In this document: piece after piece, positions 38,840-51,796 of the stretch
How the letters are laid out: every line of letters begins with the position of its first letter
Numbering within the stretch: position 1 is the stretch's first letter
Source of the DNA: an uncultured Gammaproteobacteria bacterium
GTDB lineage: Bacteria > Pseudomonadota > Gammaproteobacteria > Nitrosococcales > Methylophagaceae
Length of the DNA stretch: 64,000 bases
Direction of reading: 5' to 3'
Assembly (NCBI GenBank): GCA_913042265.1
Contig: CAJWKF010000003.1
Coordinates: 1-64,000, forward strand
Translations under genes and position numbers: made by a program
Notes under the pieces: generated by a model
The model's database searches: none
What the model was told of the DNA's origin: nothing
What the model saw: only the letters and a program-made list of their open reading frames with translations

Positions 38840-39870
38840 TGGGTTTGTTTAAACTCACCCCTCCCTTTTTATCGGGTACTAATCGTGTCACCGATCACAT
38901 GGTGCAACTCTCCTTAGCATTATTCCCTGCAATCATAGCCCTTGTTTATTACTTTGGACCTGGCGTATTAATTAATATTATCTTAGCTACCGGTGTAGCT
39001 TTGGCTTCTGAAGCCTTGATGCTCAACTTGCGTCAGCGTCCTATCAAACCTTACTTAAGTGATGGTAGTGCATTAGTCACCGCTCTTTTGATAGCCGTTT
39101 CTTTGCCTCCTTTATCTCCCTGGTGGTTAACAACGGTAGGTACACTCTTTGCCATAATTTTTGCTAAACACCTATACGGTGGCCTCGGCTACAACCCCTT
39201 TAATCCGGCTATGGTTGCCTATGTATTGCTCTTAATTTCTTTTCCTGTCGAGATGACAAGCTGGTTGCCAATTACCAGTCTTGCTGAATCTCAGGTCACC
39301 TTTAGCAGTGCACTACAAATTATATTTACCGAGCAGTTGCCTCAACAATTGTCCTATGATGCAATTTCTGCTGCCACTCCACTAGATATGATGAAAACTC
39401 AAATAGGCTTGCTACAGACGCCTAGTGAAATTATGGAAAACCCAGTCTTTAGCCGCTTTTCTGGAGAAGGTTGGCAGTGGGTAAACTTCTGGTTTGCAAT
39501 CGGCGGAATATTTTTAATCTATCGCAAAATAATTAGCTGGCATATCCCCGTTGCAGTTATAGTTTCACTTGCAACAATAGCCTTTATAACTTGGTTAATA
39601 TCACCTGAGACCACAGCATCGCCATTATTTCATCTGTTTAGTGGAGCCACAATGATAGGTGCCTTTTTTATTGCAACAGATCCGGTATCTGGAGCCACAA
39701 CGATAAAAGGTCGGCTTATCTTTGGTGCTGGCATTGGGCTATTGACCTATGTTATTCGCGTTTGGGGAGGTTACCCTGATGGTATTGCTTTTGCTGTGAT
39801 ATTAATGAATATGCTTGTCCCCCTCATCGACTATTACACGCAGCCACGAGTCTATGGCGCTAATAAATAA
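38839..39870 (+). CDS. rsxD: Electron transport complex subunit RsxD/RnfD
   Basis: GLGYNPFNPAMVAYVLLLISFP, DPVSGATTIKGR. Confidence 0.95.
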   Translation: MGLFKLTPPFLSGTNRVTDHMVQLSLALFPAIIALVYYFGPGVLINIILATGVALASEALMLNLRQRPIKPYLSDGSALVTALLIAVSLPPLSPWWLTTVGTLFAIIFAKHLYGGLGYNPFNPAMVAYVLLLISFPVEMTSWLPITSLAESQVTFSSALQIIFTEQLPQQLSYDAISAATPLDMMKTQIGLLQTPSEIMENPVFSRFSGEGWQWVNFWFAIGGIFLIYRKIISWHIPVAVIVSLATIAFITWLISPETTASPLFHLFSGATMIGAFFIATDPVSGATTIKGRLIFGAGIGLLTYVIRVWGGYPDGIAFAVILMNMLVPLIDYYTQPRVYGANK

Positions 39871-40508
39871 TGAATACACTCCAACATCATGTTATCAGTA
39901 TCGGCTTAATACTAGCAGCCTTTGCAATTGGCTCCAGCAGTCTTGTTGTTGTCACCGAAAAAGCAACACGTCAAAAAATTATTGATAATGAGCGTCAAAC
40001 ATTATTAAAAGCCATCAATATTTTAGTCCCTAAGAAGTACTACAATAACGATATTTTAGCTGACACAATTGAAATCCCTCCTGAGCAACAATTGGCCACT
40101 TCAAAACCTAGTACAGTATATAGGGCACGACTCGATGGTAATCCCATAGCAGTGGTTTTTACCAGCATCGCACCTGATGGTTATAGTGGTAAAATAAAAT
40201 TATTGATTGGCGTATACAATAATGGTGATTTAGCTGGTGTGCGTGTTATTCAACATAAAGAAACTCCGGGCTTAGGAGATAAGATTGAACCTCGAAAATC
40301 AGATTGGATTAATAAGTTTAGTGGTTTATCACTGAATGAACCTATTTCCACACAATGGCAAGTTAAAAAAGATGGTGGCTATTTTGATCAATTCACAGGC
40401 GCAACTATTACGCCACGAGCAGTCATTCGAGCAGTTAAAAATGCCTTGCTTTATTTTAAAGCGCATCAAGACACATTATTCCAACAACAGTTTGAGAAAG
40501 CGCCATGA
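39870..40508 (+). CDS. rsxG: Electron transport complex subunit RsxG/RnfG
   Basis: [28 protein letters not shown] attachment motif. Confidence 0.95.
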   Translation: MNTLQHHVISIGLILAAFAIGSSSLVVVTEKATRQKIIDNERQTLLKAINILVPKKYYNNDILADTIEIPPEQQLATSKPSTVYRARLDGNPIAVVFTSIAPDGYSGKIKLLIGVYNNGDLAGVRVIQHKETPGLGDKIEPRKSDWINKFSGLSLNEPISTQWQVKKDGGYFDQFTGATITPRAVIRAVKNALLYFKAHQDTLFQQQFEKAP

Positions 40509-41203
40509 CTCCGTTATATAAGTCTATTATTCGCGACGGCCTTTGGAAAAACAATCCAGCTCTAGTTCAGTTGCTAGGTTTATGTCCACTTCTAGCAGTA
40601 AGTAATACTGTCATAAATGGTCTTGGTCTTGGTCTTGCCACCATCTTAACTTTAGTTGCATCAAACGGTATTATTTCACTATGCCGCCATCACATTCCTG
40701 ATGAAGCACGACTACCAGTATTTGTTCTAATTATCGCCTCCATCGTCACAGCCATTGAATTGTCAATGAGTGCTTGGTTTCATGAATTATATTTAATACT
40801 TGGTATCTTTATTCCTCTCATTGTCACTAACTGTGCTATCACAGGTCGTGCCGAAGCCTTTGCAGCTCGAAATCCTGTAGGTCCCGCTATCGTGGATGGC
40901 TTTATGATGGGTATTGGGTTTACTGCCGTATTAGTCTTACTTGGTGCGATGAGAGAAATCCTGGGCCAAGGCACGTTGTTCAGTGAAGCCCACTTGATGT
41001 TTGGAGAAATAGCTAGGCACTTTACTATTATTGTTATCGACGATTATCGTGGGTTTCTAATAGCTCTCTTGCCTCCTGGTGCTTTTATAGGCCTAGGATT
41101 AATTGTCGCATTAAAAAATGTTCTAGATGCCAGACAGGTAACTCATAACGTTTCAGCAACAACTACCCTAGCGGAAAAGCACTCTCCTCAGGTACCGAAT
41201 TAA
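40505..41203 (+). CDS. rsxE: Electron transport complex subunit RsxE/RnfE
   Basis: [40 protein letters not shown]. Confidence 0.95.
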   Translation: MTPLYKSIIRDGLWKNNPALVQLLGLCPLLAVSNTVINGLGLGLATILTLVASNGIISLCRHHIPDEARLPVFVLIIASIVTAIELSMSAWFHELYLILGIFIPLIVTNCAITGRAEAFAARNPVGPAIVDGFMMGIGFTAVLVLLGAMREILGQGTLFSEAHLMFGEIARHFTIIVIDDYRGFLIALLPPGAFIGLGLIVALKNVLDARQVTHNVSATTTLAEKHSPQVPN

Positions 41204-41850
41204 TGAATCAAGTCCAGCGCCATGATTTTTTTGCTGCTCTGCAAACCCATAATCCAGAACCGACAACAGAGCTCAATTTTAGCGATCCCTTTGAGCTCTT
41301 AATTGCTGTAATTTTATCTGCTCAAGCAACTGATATTGGAGTTAATAAAGCTACAAATATTCTTTACCCTGTGGCAAATACACCCGAAAAAATTTATGCT
41401 CTGGGTGTCGATGGCTTAAAAAATTACATTAAAACTATTGGCTTATTTAATAGTAAAGCAGCCAATGTAGTTAAAACCTGCAGGTTGTTAATAGATAAGC
41501 ACAATAGTGAAGTTCCTGAAGACAGAGAAGCCTTAGAGGCTCTACCTGGCGTAGGCCGTAAAACAGCGAACGTCGTCTTGAATACTATTTTTAATCATCC
41601 TGTTATCGCGGTAGATACCCACCTGTTTCGTCTGTCCAACCGTACTGGTTTGGCCAAAGGAAAAACAGTTCGGGCCGTTGAAGATAAGCTAATTAAAGTT
41701 GTACCAAAAAGGTTTATGCAGGATGCTCATCACTGGCTTATTTTACATGGCCGTTATGTTTGCACAGCTAGAAAACCCCATTGTGAACAATGTGTTGTAT
41801 CTCATTTGTGTGACGATTTTCGTCGTCAGCATAAAATGGCTAAAAAATAA
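41203..41850 (+). CDS. nth: Endonuclease III
   Basis: LPGVGRKTANVVLNT HhH, VDTHLFRLSNRTGL, Fe-S cluster CTARKPHCEQCVVSHLC. Confidence 0.96.
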   Translation: MNQVQRHDFFAALQTHNPEPTTELNFSDPFELLIAVILSAQATDIGVNKATNILYPVANTPEKIYALGVDGLKNYIKTIGLFNSKAANVVKTCRLLIDKHNSEVPEDREALEALPGVGRKTANVVLNTIFNHPVIAVDTHLFRLSNRTGLAKGKTVRAVEDKLIKVVPKRFMQDAHHWLILHGRYVCTARKPHCEQCVVSHLCDDFRRQHKMAKK

Positions 41851-41852
41851 TA

Positions 41853-42275
41853 ATGTTTGGTCAAAACAGACAACAGTTACGCCAGTATTATCATGATATA
41901 TGGCAAAAAAGACAATCAAACAAGACACTGTTACCCTTGGAAACAATTATTTGCCAAGTTATTGAACAACACCCTGAATATCATGTCATTTTTGATACCA
42001 CGAACAGCTTAGAGCAAGAATATTTTGTTGAAAATGGCCAAAGTAACCCATACTTGCATATGGGCCTCCACATTTCCTTGCACGAACAAATTTCCACTGA
42101 TAGGCCAGCTGGTATTCGTACTTTCTATTCACAGTTACAGGCAAAATATAGCAATACTCACGAAACAGAGCATGAAATGATGGAATGCTTAACGGAGTCA
42201 TTGTGGTTAGCACAAAAAAATAACCAGCCTCCTTCAGAAGAAAACTACTTGGCGGCCCTTAAGGCTCTACTTTAA
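41853..42275 (+). CDS. DUF1841-family protein
   Basis: MFGQNRQQLRQYYHDIWQKRQ...NPYLHMGLHISLHEQISTDRPAGI; HEMMECLTESLWLAQKNN. Confidence 0.88.
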   Translation: MFGQNRQQLRQYYHDIWQKRQSNKTLLPLETIICQVIEQHPEYHVIFDTTNSLEQEYFVENGQSNPYLHMGLHISLHEQISTDRPAGIRTFYSQLQAKYSNTHETEHEMMECLTESLWLAQKNNQPPSEENYLAALKALL

Positions 42276-42381
42276 GTTAAAAAAAGTAAAAGATAATCTC
42301 TCACTTAACTCAAAAATGTAAAATTAGTTTAAACACAAGAAATTTTCAAATGCTCTTTTATTATAAAAGTACACAAACGCC

Positions 42382-43395
42382 ATGTTAAAGAAAATGAAAG
42401 CAGTAGGTTATCACTTAGCTGATGAGCCCCCTATTCAGTTTGAACAAAGCATTCCTATCGCAAAAGGACACGATGTTCTTGTTAAAATTAGTGCGATTAG
42501 TGTAAATCCCATTGATATAAAAATAAAAGCAGGCATCACAGATAGACTCAGTAATCCTAAAATATTAGGTTGGGATGCAATGGGAACTGTTATTGCCGCC
42601 GGTGATAAAACAACACTACTCAATGTTAGTGATAAAATTTATTATGCAGGTGATATTTCACGCTCAGGATCCTATTCTCAATACCAGCTCGTTGATGAGC
42701 GTCTAGCAGCCAAAGCACCTGTATCTATAAAACCAGAACAATCTGCAGCTATGCCCTTAACAAGTATTACTGCTTGGGAGGCACTCTTTTCTCGTTTAAA
42801 GATCATTCCAGGGCATGATGATGGTAAAACTATTTTAATTATAGGTGGTGGTGGTGGTGTCGGGTCCATTGCAATTCAACTAGCTAAGGTCGTTGCAAAT
42901 TTGCACGTCATTGCTACCGCCTCAAGACCCGAGACAGAACAATGGTGTGCTAAATTAGGAGCAGATGAAATAATCAATCATCATTCAGATTTGATTGAGC
43001 AATATCGTATGCTTAAGATCGAAAAACCTGACTACATACTTTGCCTTGCTGATACTGACCAACACTTCAGTGCTATGACAGAAATAATTGCCCCAGAAGG
43101 GATGATTTGTAGCCTTGTTAATAGCAAAGAAAAATATGACATGAACGTTCTGAAAAACAAAAGTGCAGGCTTTGTATGGGAATTTATGTTTACCAAGCCT
43201 ATGTTTAAAACTAAAAACATGGTTTCACATCATAATATCTTATCGCAAGTTGCCAGCATGATTGATGAAGGAAAAATCATAAGTACTCTACAGCAAACAA
43301 TCGGACCGATCACACCTGGAAATATAACCATGGCACACCAAAAGTTACTCACGGGGAAAACTGTTGGTAAAATTGCTTTAACCGCACTCGTATAA
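42382..43395 (+). CDS. Zinc-binding alcohol dehydrogenase / quinone oxidoreductase family protein
   Basis: VKISAISVNPIDIKIKAG, ILIIGGGGGVGSIAIQLAK. Confidence 0.9.
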   Translation: MLKKMKAVGYHLADEPPIQFEQSIPIAKGHDVLVKISAISVNPIDIKIKAGITDRLSNPKILGWDAMGTVIAAGDKTTLLNVSDKIYYAGDISRSGSYSQYQLVDERLAAKAPVSIKPEQSAAMPLTSITAWEALFSRLKIIPGHDDGKTILIIGGGGGVGSIAIQLAKVVANLHVIATASRPETEQWCAKLGADEIINHHSDLIEQYRMLKIEKPDYILCLADTDQHFSAMTEIIAPEGMICSLVNSKEKYDMNVLKNKSAGFVWEFMFTKPMFKTKNMVSHHNILSQVASMIDEGKIISTLQQTIGPITPGNITMAHQKLLTGKTVGKIALTALV

Positions 43396-43472
43396 AACAC
43401 ACAAAATGTCTTCTCAAAGTAGCTTCATAAAAACGACCGGCGTATAATTCTTATATATATGATCATCTGTCT

Positions 43473-43958
43473 ATGGCAAGCCCTTACATGAGTTCAAAAC
43501 AACGAAGTCTTTTTTTTGTTGATAATCTTATTGCTATCACTATCTTTACTTTACTCACAGTTTTTAGTGCATCAGCTATCGCAACTGCACCAGTGACTTA
43601 CCACAGATATAATATGACTCCAGAAGAAGTCGTCGAACGCATAAAACCAATTGGAAAAGTTAATGTCAGAGATCCATCATCAGCAATAAAAAAGGATCGA
43701 GAGACTCTTGGTAATTTAAGTCATGGGGAAAAAGTTGTTAGAGACTATTGTATCCGCTGTCATTCTGCTGGGTTAATGCGTTCCCCAAGGTTAGGGGAAG
43801 CTAAAGATTGGGCTCCACGTCTCAAAAAAGGTCTCTTCACTCTCCATGATAATGCCATCTATGGTATCAAGAAGATGCCCGCACGTGGTGGCCGAAAAGC
43901 CTTAACTGATGCCGATATCGAAGCAGCCGTTAACCATATGTTATTGCTCGTTAAATAG
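43473..43958 (+). CDS. Cytochrome c5-like monoheme protein
   Basis: N-terminal TM/signal; VVRDYCIRCHSAGLMRSPRLGEAKDWAPRLKKG; heme motif CIRCH. Confidence 0.85.
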   Translation: MASPYMSSKQRSLFFVDNLIAITIFTLLTVFSASAIATAPVTYHRYNMTPEEVVERIKPIGKVNVRDPSSAIKKDRETLGNLSHGEKVVRDYCIRCHSAGLMRSPRLGEAKDWAPRLKKGLFTLHDNAIYGIKKMPARGGRKALTDADIEAAVNHMLLLVK

Positions 43959-44098
43959 GTACTCTTAACGTTCAAAGATCAAGTTGGAACATAACATCTC
44001 ATCCTCCCTCTCGATTAAGCACCCCTAAGACTTCTTAAATCAAGTAAACTACCTTAAAGTCAACTTAGCATGTTAGACAGACTATTAAAGTTAAACTT

Positions 44099-44575
44099 AT
44101 GAATAAATTTCTCATCACTTTGGCGCTAGTTTTAAGTATTTCAACTATCTCCATTACGACACAAGCGGAGCCTGGACCTTATGATCCTGGTCGTGATGCC
44201 TTTAAAGATTTCCAAAATGCTCAACTCCAAGCAGAAAAAGAAGAAAAGTTAATTCTTGTTCAGATTGGTGGTAACTGGTGTAGTTGGTGCCACAAATTAG
44301 AAAGCTTCTTAAATAACAACTCAACAATAAAAACACTTCGCGATGAAACCTTTATATCTATTAAAGTAAATGTCAGTCCTGAAAATGATAATGCAGCCTT
44401 TTTAAATGAAATGCCTGAGTTCGAAGGTTATCCATTTCTCGTCATTACTGATAAAAATGGGGAAATTCTAAATTCTAGAACATCGGGAGCTTTGGAAGAC
44501 GGTTTCAGCTACTCAGAAACTAAATTCAAAGAATATTTCGAATACTGGAAACAAGCAGAAAGATCACTTAACTAA
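44099..44575 (+). CDS. Periplasmic thioredoxin-family protein
   Basis: Signal peptide; ILVQIGGNWCSWCHKLESFLNNN. Confidence 0.87.
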   Translation: MNKFLITLALVLSISTISITTQAEPGPYDPGRDAFKDFQNAQLQAEKEEKLILVQIGGNWCSWCHKLESFLNNNSTIKTLRDETFISIKVNVSPENDNAAFLNEMPEFEGYPFLVITDKNGEILNSRTSGALEDGFSYSETKFKEYFEYWKQAERSLN

Positions 44576-44605
44576 CGAAACATTTAACAGACTAAAGAGT
44601 AAATT

Positions 44606-45880
44606 ATGAAACTCGAAACACTAGCTCTACATCATGGTTATGACGCTGAATCGACCACTAAAGCCGCTGCTGTGCCTATTTATCAAACTACATCTTATAC
44701 CTTTGATGATACTCAGCACGGTGCTGATTTATTTGACCTCAAAGTCCCGGGGAATATATATACCCGTATAATGAATCCTACTACTGATGTACTAGAGCAG
44801 CGCATTGCAGCATTAGAGGGCGGTATAGCTTCGTTGGCTTTAGCCTCTGGTATGGCTGCCATTACTTATGCTATCCAATGTATATGTAGCGTCGGTGATA
44901 ATATTATCAGCACCAGTCAACTCTATGGCGGAACCTACAACTTATTTGCACATGCTCTACCCAGACAAGGTATCAACGTGAAGATGCTTTCACACGATGA
45001 CTTTGAGGGTTTTGAAGCAGCGATTGATAAAAATACCAAAGCCATTTTCTGTGAATCTATCGGCAACCCAGCTGGTAATGTCGTTGATATCGCAAAACTA
45101 GCAAAAATAGCAAAAAAACATGGTATCCCATTAATGGTTGATAACACTGTTGCTACACCTTTTCTATGCCGCCCTATCGAACATGGTGCTGATATTGTTA
45201 TTCATTCCCTAACAAAATACATTGGTGGCCATGGTAACTCTATCGGCGGTGCGATTGTAGACTCTGGTAAGTTTGACTGGGTTGCCAATAAAGCTCGCTT
45301 TCCTGTATTAAATGAGCCTGATCCTTCATATCATGGTGTTATCTATACAGAAGCACTCGGACCAGCAGCATTTATAGGTCGCTGTAGAGTTGCACCTTTG
45401 AGAAATACTGGTGCAGCTATCTCTCCAATGAATTCATTCCTAATACTGCAAGGACTAGAAACTCTTGGAATTCGGATGGAAAGGCACTGTGAAAATGCCT
45501 TAAAACTAGCTAACTACCTCAATGACCACTCTAAAGTTTCATGGGTAAGCTACGCCAGTTTAAAAGATAGTCCTTACTATGAAACATGTAAAAAAATCTC
45601 TGGGGGACAGGCCTCCGGTATTTTGAGTTTTGGTATTAAGGGTGGTGAAAAAGCAGGTGGACAATTTATTGATGCCCTTGAGATGATTTTACGCCTTGTT
45701 AATATCGGTGATGCAAAATCACTTGCCTGTCATCCTGCCTCCACCACACACCGACAACTTAATGAAGAAGAACTGGAAGCTGCTGGCGTAAAAGCTGATT
45801 TGGTTCGTATCTCTGTGGGTATCGAAAATATTGAAGATATTATCGCTGATGTTAGCCAAGCTTTAGATAAAGTGAAATAG
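44606..45880 (+). CDS. metY: O-acetylhomoserine aminocarboxypropyltransferase/cysteine synthase
   Basis: YTRIMNPTTDVLEQRIAALEGG, HSLTKYIGGHGNSIGG, HPASTTHRQL PLP-lyase signatures. Confidence 0.93.
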   Translation: MKLETLALHHGYDAESTTKAAAVPIYQTTSYTFDDTQHGADLFDLKVPGNIYTRIMNPTTDVLEQRIAALEGGIASLALASGMAAITYAIQCICSVGDNIISTSQLYGGTYNLFAHALPRQGINVKMLSHDDFEGFEAAIDKNTKAIFCESIGNPAGNVVDIAKLAKIAKKHGIPLMVDNTVATPFLCRPIEHGADIVIHSLTKYIGGHGNSIGGAIVDSGKFDWVANKARFPVLNEPDPSYHGVIYTEALGPAAFIGRCRVAPLRNTGAAISPMNSFLILQGLETLGIRMERHCENALKLANYLNDHSKVSWVSYASLKDSPYYETCKKISGGQASGILSFGIKGGEKAGGQFIDALEMILRLVNIGDAKSLACHPASTTHRQLNEEELEAAGVKADLVRISVGIENIEDIIADVSQALDKVK

Positions 45881-45944
45881 CTAACAAATACCTAAGACGA
45901 ATGTAGGATTATTGGTTTTTAATTTAAAAACAATAACAGATGAC

Positions 45945-45971
45945 AGGCACTTTGCAATAAACAAAGTGCCT
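45945..45971. terminator. Convergent terminator between metY and katG
   Basis: AGGCACTTTG-CAATAAA-CAAAGTGCCT perfect 10-bp stem. Confidence 0.65.
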
Positions 45972-45992
45972 ATTCAATGCTGTCTTGATTAA

Positions 45993-48212
<2,220 letters not shown>

Positions 48213-48219
48213 TTAGTAA

Positions 48220-48450
48220 TTACACCATCGCTTTAATTGAATAGACTTCAACGGCTAACTCCTTTAATTCAACATAGTAGGTCGCTAGATCTCCTGATTC
48301 AGTTGGGAAAACAAATGTAAAGTCTGCTGGATAAAAGAAAAATATAGACCCTTTTACTTTAAGATCTGCATCAGACAGTTCAACAAAATTGCCCTTATGA
48401 TGATCCGTTGCGTTAAAAGGTTTCACTTGTGTATTTATCAGTGATGACAT
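48220..48450 (-). pseudogene. ahpC: Truncated AhpC-type peroxiredoxin remnant (76 aa, peroxidatic Cys replaced by Phe)
   Basis: INTQVKPFNATDHHKGNFVELSDADLKVKGSIFFFYPADFTFVFPTESGDLATYYVELKELAVEVYSIKAMV aligns with AhpC N-terminus (FFFYPADFTFVCPTELGD) then stops. Confidence 0.85.
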
Positions 48451-48697
48451 AATTACTTACTCCTCGCTGTGATAAAAGCTTCCTTTTAAAAAGACTCTAT
48501 TATCCTATTGACTTCTTTGCAAACAACTTGTTCCAATGATTTTAATCGGTATTATCGATTATAAGTATATTAAAAAATCCCAACAAAGCCCTACTTCAAT
48601 TTAAAGTTAGGAAGGTGACAGGTATTAACTTCATTTAAAAATATGAATAAATAATGTCTTAGATACGAACGAAAAAACAAGTTTAAAGCTTACAACT

Positions 48698-50710
48698 TTA
48701 TTTTAACAATCCTCGAATGTTCGACAAATGAGCCTTGCCTCTTTCTTTACGCTCTTCAGGATCAGCTTGTACTTTTTCGGTCGTCCAGATTAAGTCATCA
48801 GCAGGAAGCTCTCTTAGAAAACGACTCTCTTCACACGTAACTTTTTCACCGTAACGTTTACGAGTGTTGGCCATAGTAAAAACTAAACTACGCTGTGCAC
48901 GTGTGATCCCGACATAAGCTAGTCGACGCTCTTCCTCAATAGTCTCTTCTTCAATACTCGCCCTGTGTGGGAGAATTTCTTCTTCCATACCAATGATAGT
49001 GACATGTGGAAACTCCAAGCCTTTTGCAGCATGTAGAGTCATTAAATGAACTGCATCAGACTGATTCTCATCTGCTTGGCGTTCTAAAATATCCATCAAG
49101 GTAAGACGAGCAGTTATATCACCAATACTTTTCTCTTCAGTATCTTGTTCGATAAGTCGACTTATCCAAGTTAACAACTCTTCAACATTATCCATCCGGC
49201 GAGTCGCTTGATCAGGATCGCCCGTTACTTCTTCCAACCAGGCTCGATAATCTATTTCTTCAATCATATCGCGAATCGCTTCCATCAGATCGCCACGTTT
49301 TGCTCTATCAACAATACTTACAAGCCAACCGCTAAAATGCTCAATACGTTTAACCGCGGATGATGATAGCTTTTCATGAAGGCCCATTTCAAAGCAGGCA
49401 CCAAACATACTTGTTTTACGATCTGCAGCATAATTTCCTATGGCTTGTAATGTTGTTGCACCTATCCCTCTACGTGGTGTATTAATGACACGTAAGAAAG
49501 CATTATCATCATCTTGATTAGCCAATAATCTGAGATAAGCCATGATATCTTTGACTTCAACCCGTGAGAAAAATGAAGTGCCTCCTGTTAAAATATATGG
49601 AACATTATGTTCACGTAGGATACGTTCTATGGGTCTTGATTGATGATTGCTCCTGTATAAGATCGCATAATCTTTAAAATCAGTTTGATGCTTTAACTTA
49701 TGGTAAAGAAGTTCAGATACAACTTTTTCGGACTCATGATTATCGTCGCGGCAACCAATTACACGAATGGCATCACCTTCTCCCATTGCACTCCATAATT
49801 TCTTTTCAAACAGGTGAGGATTGTGACTAATCAACCCATTAGCTACGCGTAAGATACGGCTCATTGACCGATAATTTTGCTCAAGCTTGATCAACTTTAA
49901 ACGGGGGAAATCCACCTCTAATTGAGCTAAGTTTTCAGGTCTTGCACCACGCCAAGAATAGACTGATTGATCATCGTCTCCTACCACCGTCAAAGCTTCG
50001 CGAATACCAACTAGTTGCTTCACCAATTCGTATTGGCAGCCATTGGTGTCTTGATACTCATCTACTAATAAGTAGTGGATCCTAGCTTGCCAGCGTTTCA
50101 AAACCTCAGGATGATCTCGGAATAATACTACCGGCTTTAAAATCAAGTCATCAAAGTCAACGCCATTATAGGCTTTCAGTGCTTCAACATAACGAGAATA
50201 TACCTTAGCAGCAGCTTTTTGTTGTTCATCTTCGGCTATTTCCCTTGCCTCTTCAGGTAAAATAAGCTTGTTTTTCCATGCAGAAATCTGCCACTGACAT
50301 TGCTCTGCATGTTCACTATCTGCAGCAAAATCACGGCCCATTAAATCACGTAATACGGCTAAACTATCGTGTCCATCAAAAATTGAAAAACCTGACCGAA
50401 ACCCAATATGACTAAACTCTTTTCGCAAGATCGTTAAACCCAAATTGTGAAAAGTTGAAACCATAAGGCCACGACTTGACATGTCACGGTCAGCCATTAA
50501 TTGTGCCACTCTTTTTTTCATCTCACTCGCAGCTTTATTAGTAAAAGTTACAGCGGCGATATGGCGTGCAGGAATATTACATTGTTCAATCAAGTATGCA
50601 ATTTTTCGTGTGATCACACGTGTTTTACCGCTACCCGCACCTGCTAATACCAGTAAAGGACCGTCAATATGACGTGCAGCTTCTCGCTGTTGTGGGTTGA
50701 GATCTTGCAA
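48698..50710 (-). CDS. rep: ATP-dependent DNA helicase Rep
   Basis: LNPQQREAARHIDGPLLVLAGAGSGKTRVIT; DDQSVYSWRGARPENL; UvrD/Rep motifs; 670 aa. Confidence 0.95.
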   Translation of the reverse strand: MQDLNPQQREAARHIDGPLLVLAGAGSGKTRVITRKIAYLIEQCNIPARHIAAVTFTNKAASEMKKRVAQLMADRDMSSRGLMVSTFHNLGLTILRKEFSHIGFRSGFSIFDGHDSLAVLRDLMGRDFAADSEHAEQCQWQISAWKNKLILPEEAREIAEDEQQKAAAKVYSRYVEALKAYNGVDFDDLILKPVVLFRDHPEVLKRWQARIHYLLVDEYQDTNGCQYELVKQLVGIREALTVVGDDDQSVYSWRGARPENLAQLEVDFPRLKLIKLEQNYRSMSRILRVANGLISHNPHLFEKKLWSAMGEGDAIRVIGCRDDNHESEKVVSELLYHKLKHQTDFKDYAILYRSNHQSRPIERILREHNVPYILTGGTSFFSRVEVKDIMAYLRLLANQDDDNAFLRVINTPRRGIGATTLQAIGNYAADRKTSMFGACFEMGLHEKLSSSAVKRIEHFSGWLVSIVDRAKRGDLMEAIRDMIEEIDYRAWLEEVTGDPDQATRRMDNVEELLTWISRLIEQDTEEKSIGDITARLTLMDILERQADENQSDAVHLMTLHAAKGLEFPHVTIIGMEEEILPHRASIEEETIEEERRLAYVGITRAQRSLVFTMANTRKRYGEKVTCEESRFLRELPADDLIWTTEKVQADPEERKERGKAHLSNIRGLLK

Positions 50711-51084
50711 CTTGTTTTCACCTCGGATTAATAGGTTTTAGGCTTCCATTAGACAACACCATCACGTTGAAGCAGGTCGCTATAATATAATGGCTAGCTG
50801 GATTTGCAATTGACAAATTAATTGGCTAAAAATAATAAACTTGTAGACGTCCATGATCAAACGATATGGGCAAACAAAACGCACAGTTTCTTAGATATAA
50901 TCGTTTCAGAAGCCTTCTATTTTATAATTAAACGCGCTGATTTTATTGCTTCAACATACTTACATCCATAAAAATATAACACTCAAATTCTTGGTTCAAT
51001 AAGTAGGAATAGATAATTAATAATGTAAAATTAATTATTACTAGCATTCTCTTAAATAAGAACCCTACCCAAACCTAATAAAAC

Positions 51085-51111
51085 AAAAAAGCCGCTTATT
51101 AGCGGCTTTTT
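51085..51111. terminator. Bidirectional terminator upstream of ppnP 3' end
   Basis: AAAAAGCCGCT-TATT-AGCGGCTTTTT. Confidence 0.75.
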
Positions 51112-51131
51112 GAAATTAAAATATTATGATA

Positions 51132-51446
51132 TTAATCTATGTAGGAACAACAATAATCAGTTAGTTCAGTTACCTTCAAATCAAATGATGAATCGCCAGG
51201 CACATTGAATGATTCACCACCTTTCACATCAATCCAGTTATCAGACTCTTTTAAACAATAGGTTAACTGTCCTGATAATATTTCCATCATCTCAGGCTTT
51301 TCTGTTTCGAAGGTATAGTCTCCGGTCATCATAATACCTAGTGTTTTAACAGTGTCATCAGCAAATACTATTGTCCGACTAGTGACTTTACCATTAAAAT
51401 AGATCTTAGCTTCACGAGTCAGCGTTACATTCTTAAACTCTGACAT
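51132..51446 (-). CDS. ppnP: Pyrimidine/purine nucleoside phosphorylase (DUF1255)
   Basis: MSEFKNVTLTREAKIYFNGKVTSRTIVFADDTVKTLGIMMTGDYTFETEKPEMMEILSG. Confidence 0.92.
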   Translation of the reverse strand: MSEFKNVTLTREAKIYFNGKVTSRTIVFADDTVKTLGIMMTGDYTFETEKPEMMEILSGQLTYCLKESDNWIDVKGGESFNVPGDSSFDLKVTELTDYCCSYID

Positions 51447-51449
51447 AAA

Positions 51450-51707
51450 CTATTTTTTTTCTGGAGCTAATATTTTTTCTAGTTCAGCAACTTTTTGCAC
51501 TAGCACCTCTAGCTTGGCCCGAGTACGTTGCAAAACTTGACTTTGAACGTCAAATTCTTCGCGTGTCACCAAATCTAATTTAGCAAACACCCCGCTGAGG
51601 ACACTTCTGACATTTTTTTCAACATCCGACTGCATAGCTGTTAAACCAGGAGGTATTGCCTTAGAGAGACTTTCTACTACTTCTTCAATTTTTTTTGGAT
51701 CAAGCAT
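51450..51707 (-). CDS. ubiK: Ubiquinone biosynthesis accessory factor UbiK
   Basis: MLDPKKIEEVVESLSKAIPPG...LDLVTREEFDVQSQVLQRTRAKLEVLVQKVAELE. Confidence 0.9.
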   Translation of the reverse strand: MLDPKKIEEVVESLSKAIPPGLTAMQSDVEKNVRSVLSGVFAKLDLVTREEFDVQSQVLQRTRAKLEVLVQKVAELEKILAPEKK

Positions 51708-51796
51708 CTTTTCATTCCTCTTTACTGCAAGTGTTCTATTCTACGTTAAACCAACCCAGACTCAAACCGCTTTTATGCGGTAATATCAACAACAAC

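Noticed and set aside
36226-41850. rsxABCDGE-nth as a novel electron transfer system
   Set aside because: Gene order and motifs are the standard gammaproteobacterial Rsx/Rnf-nth arrangement.
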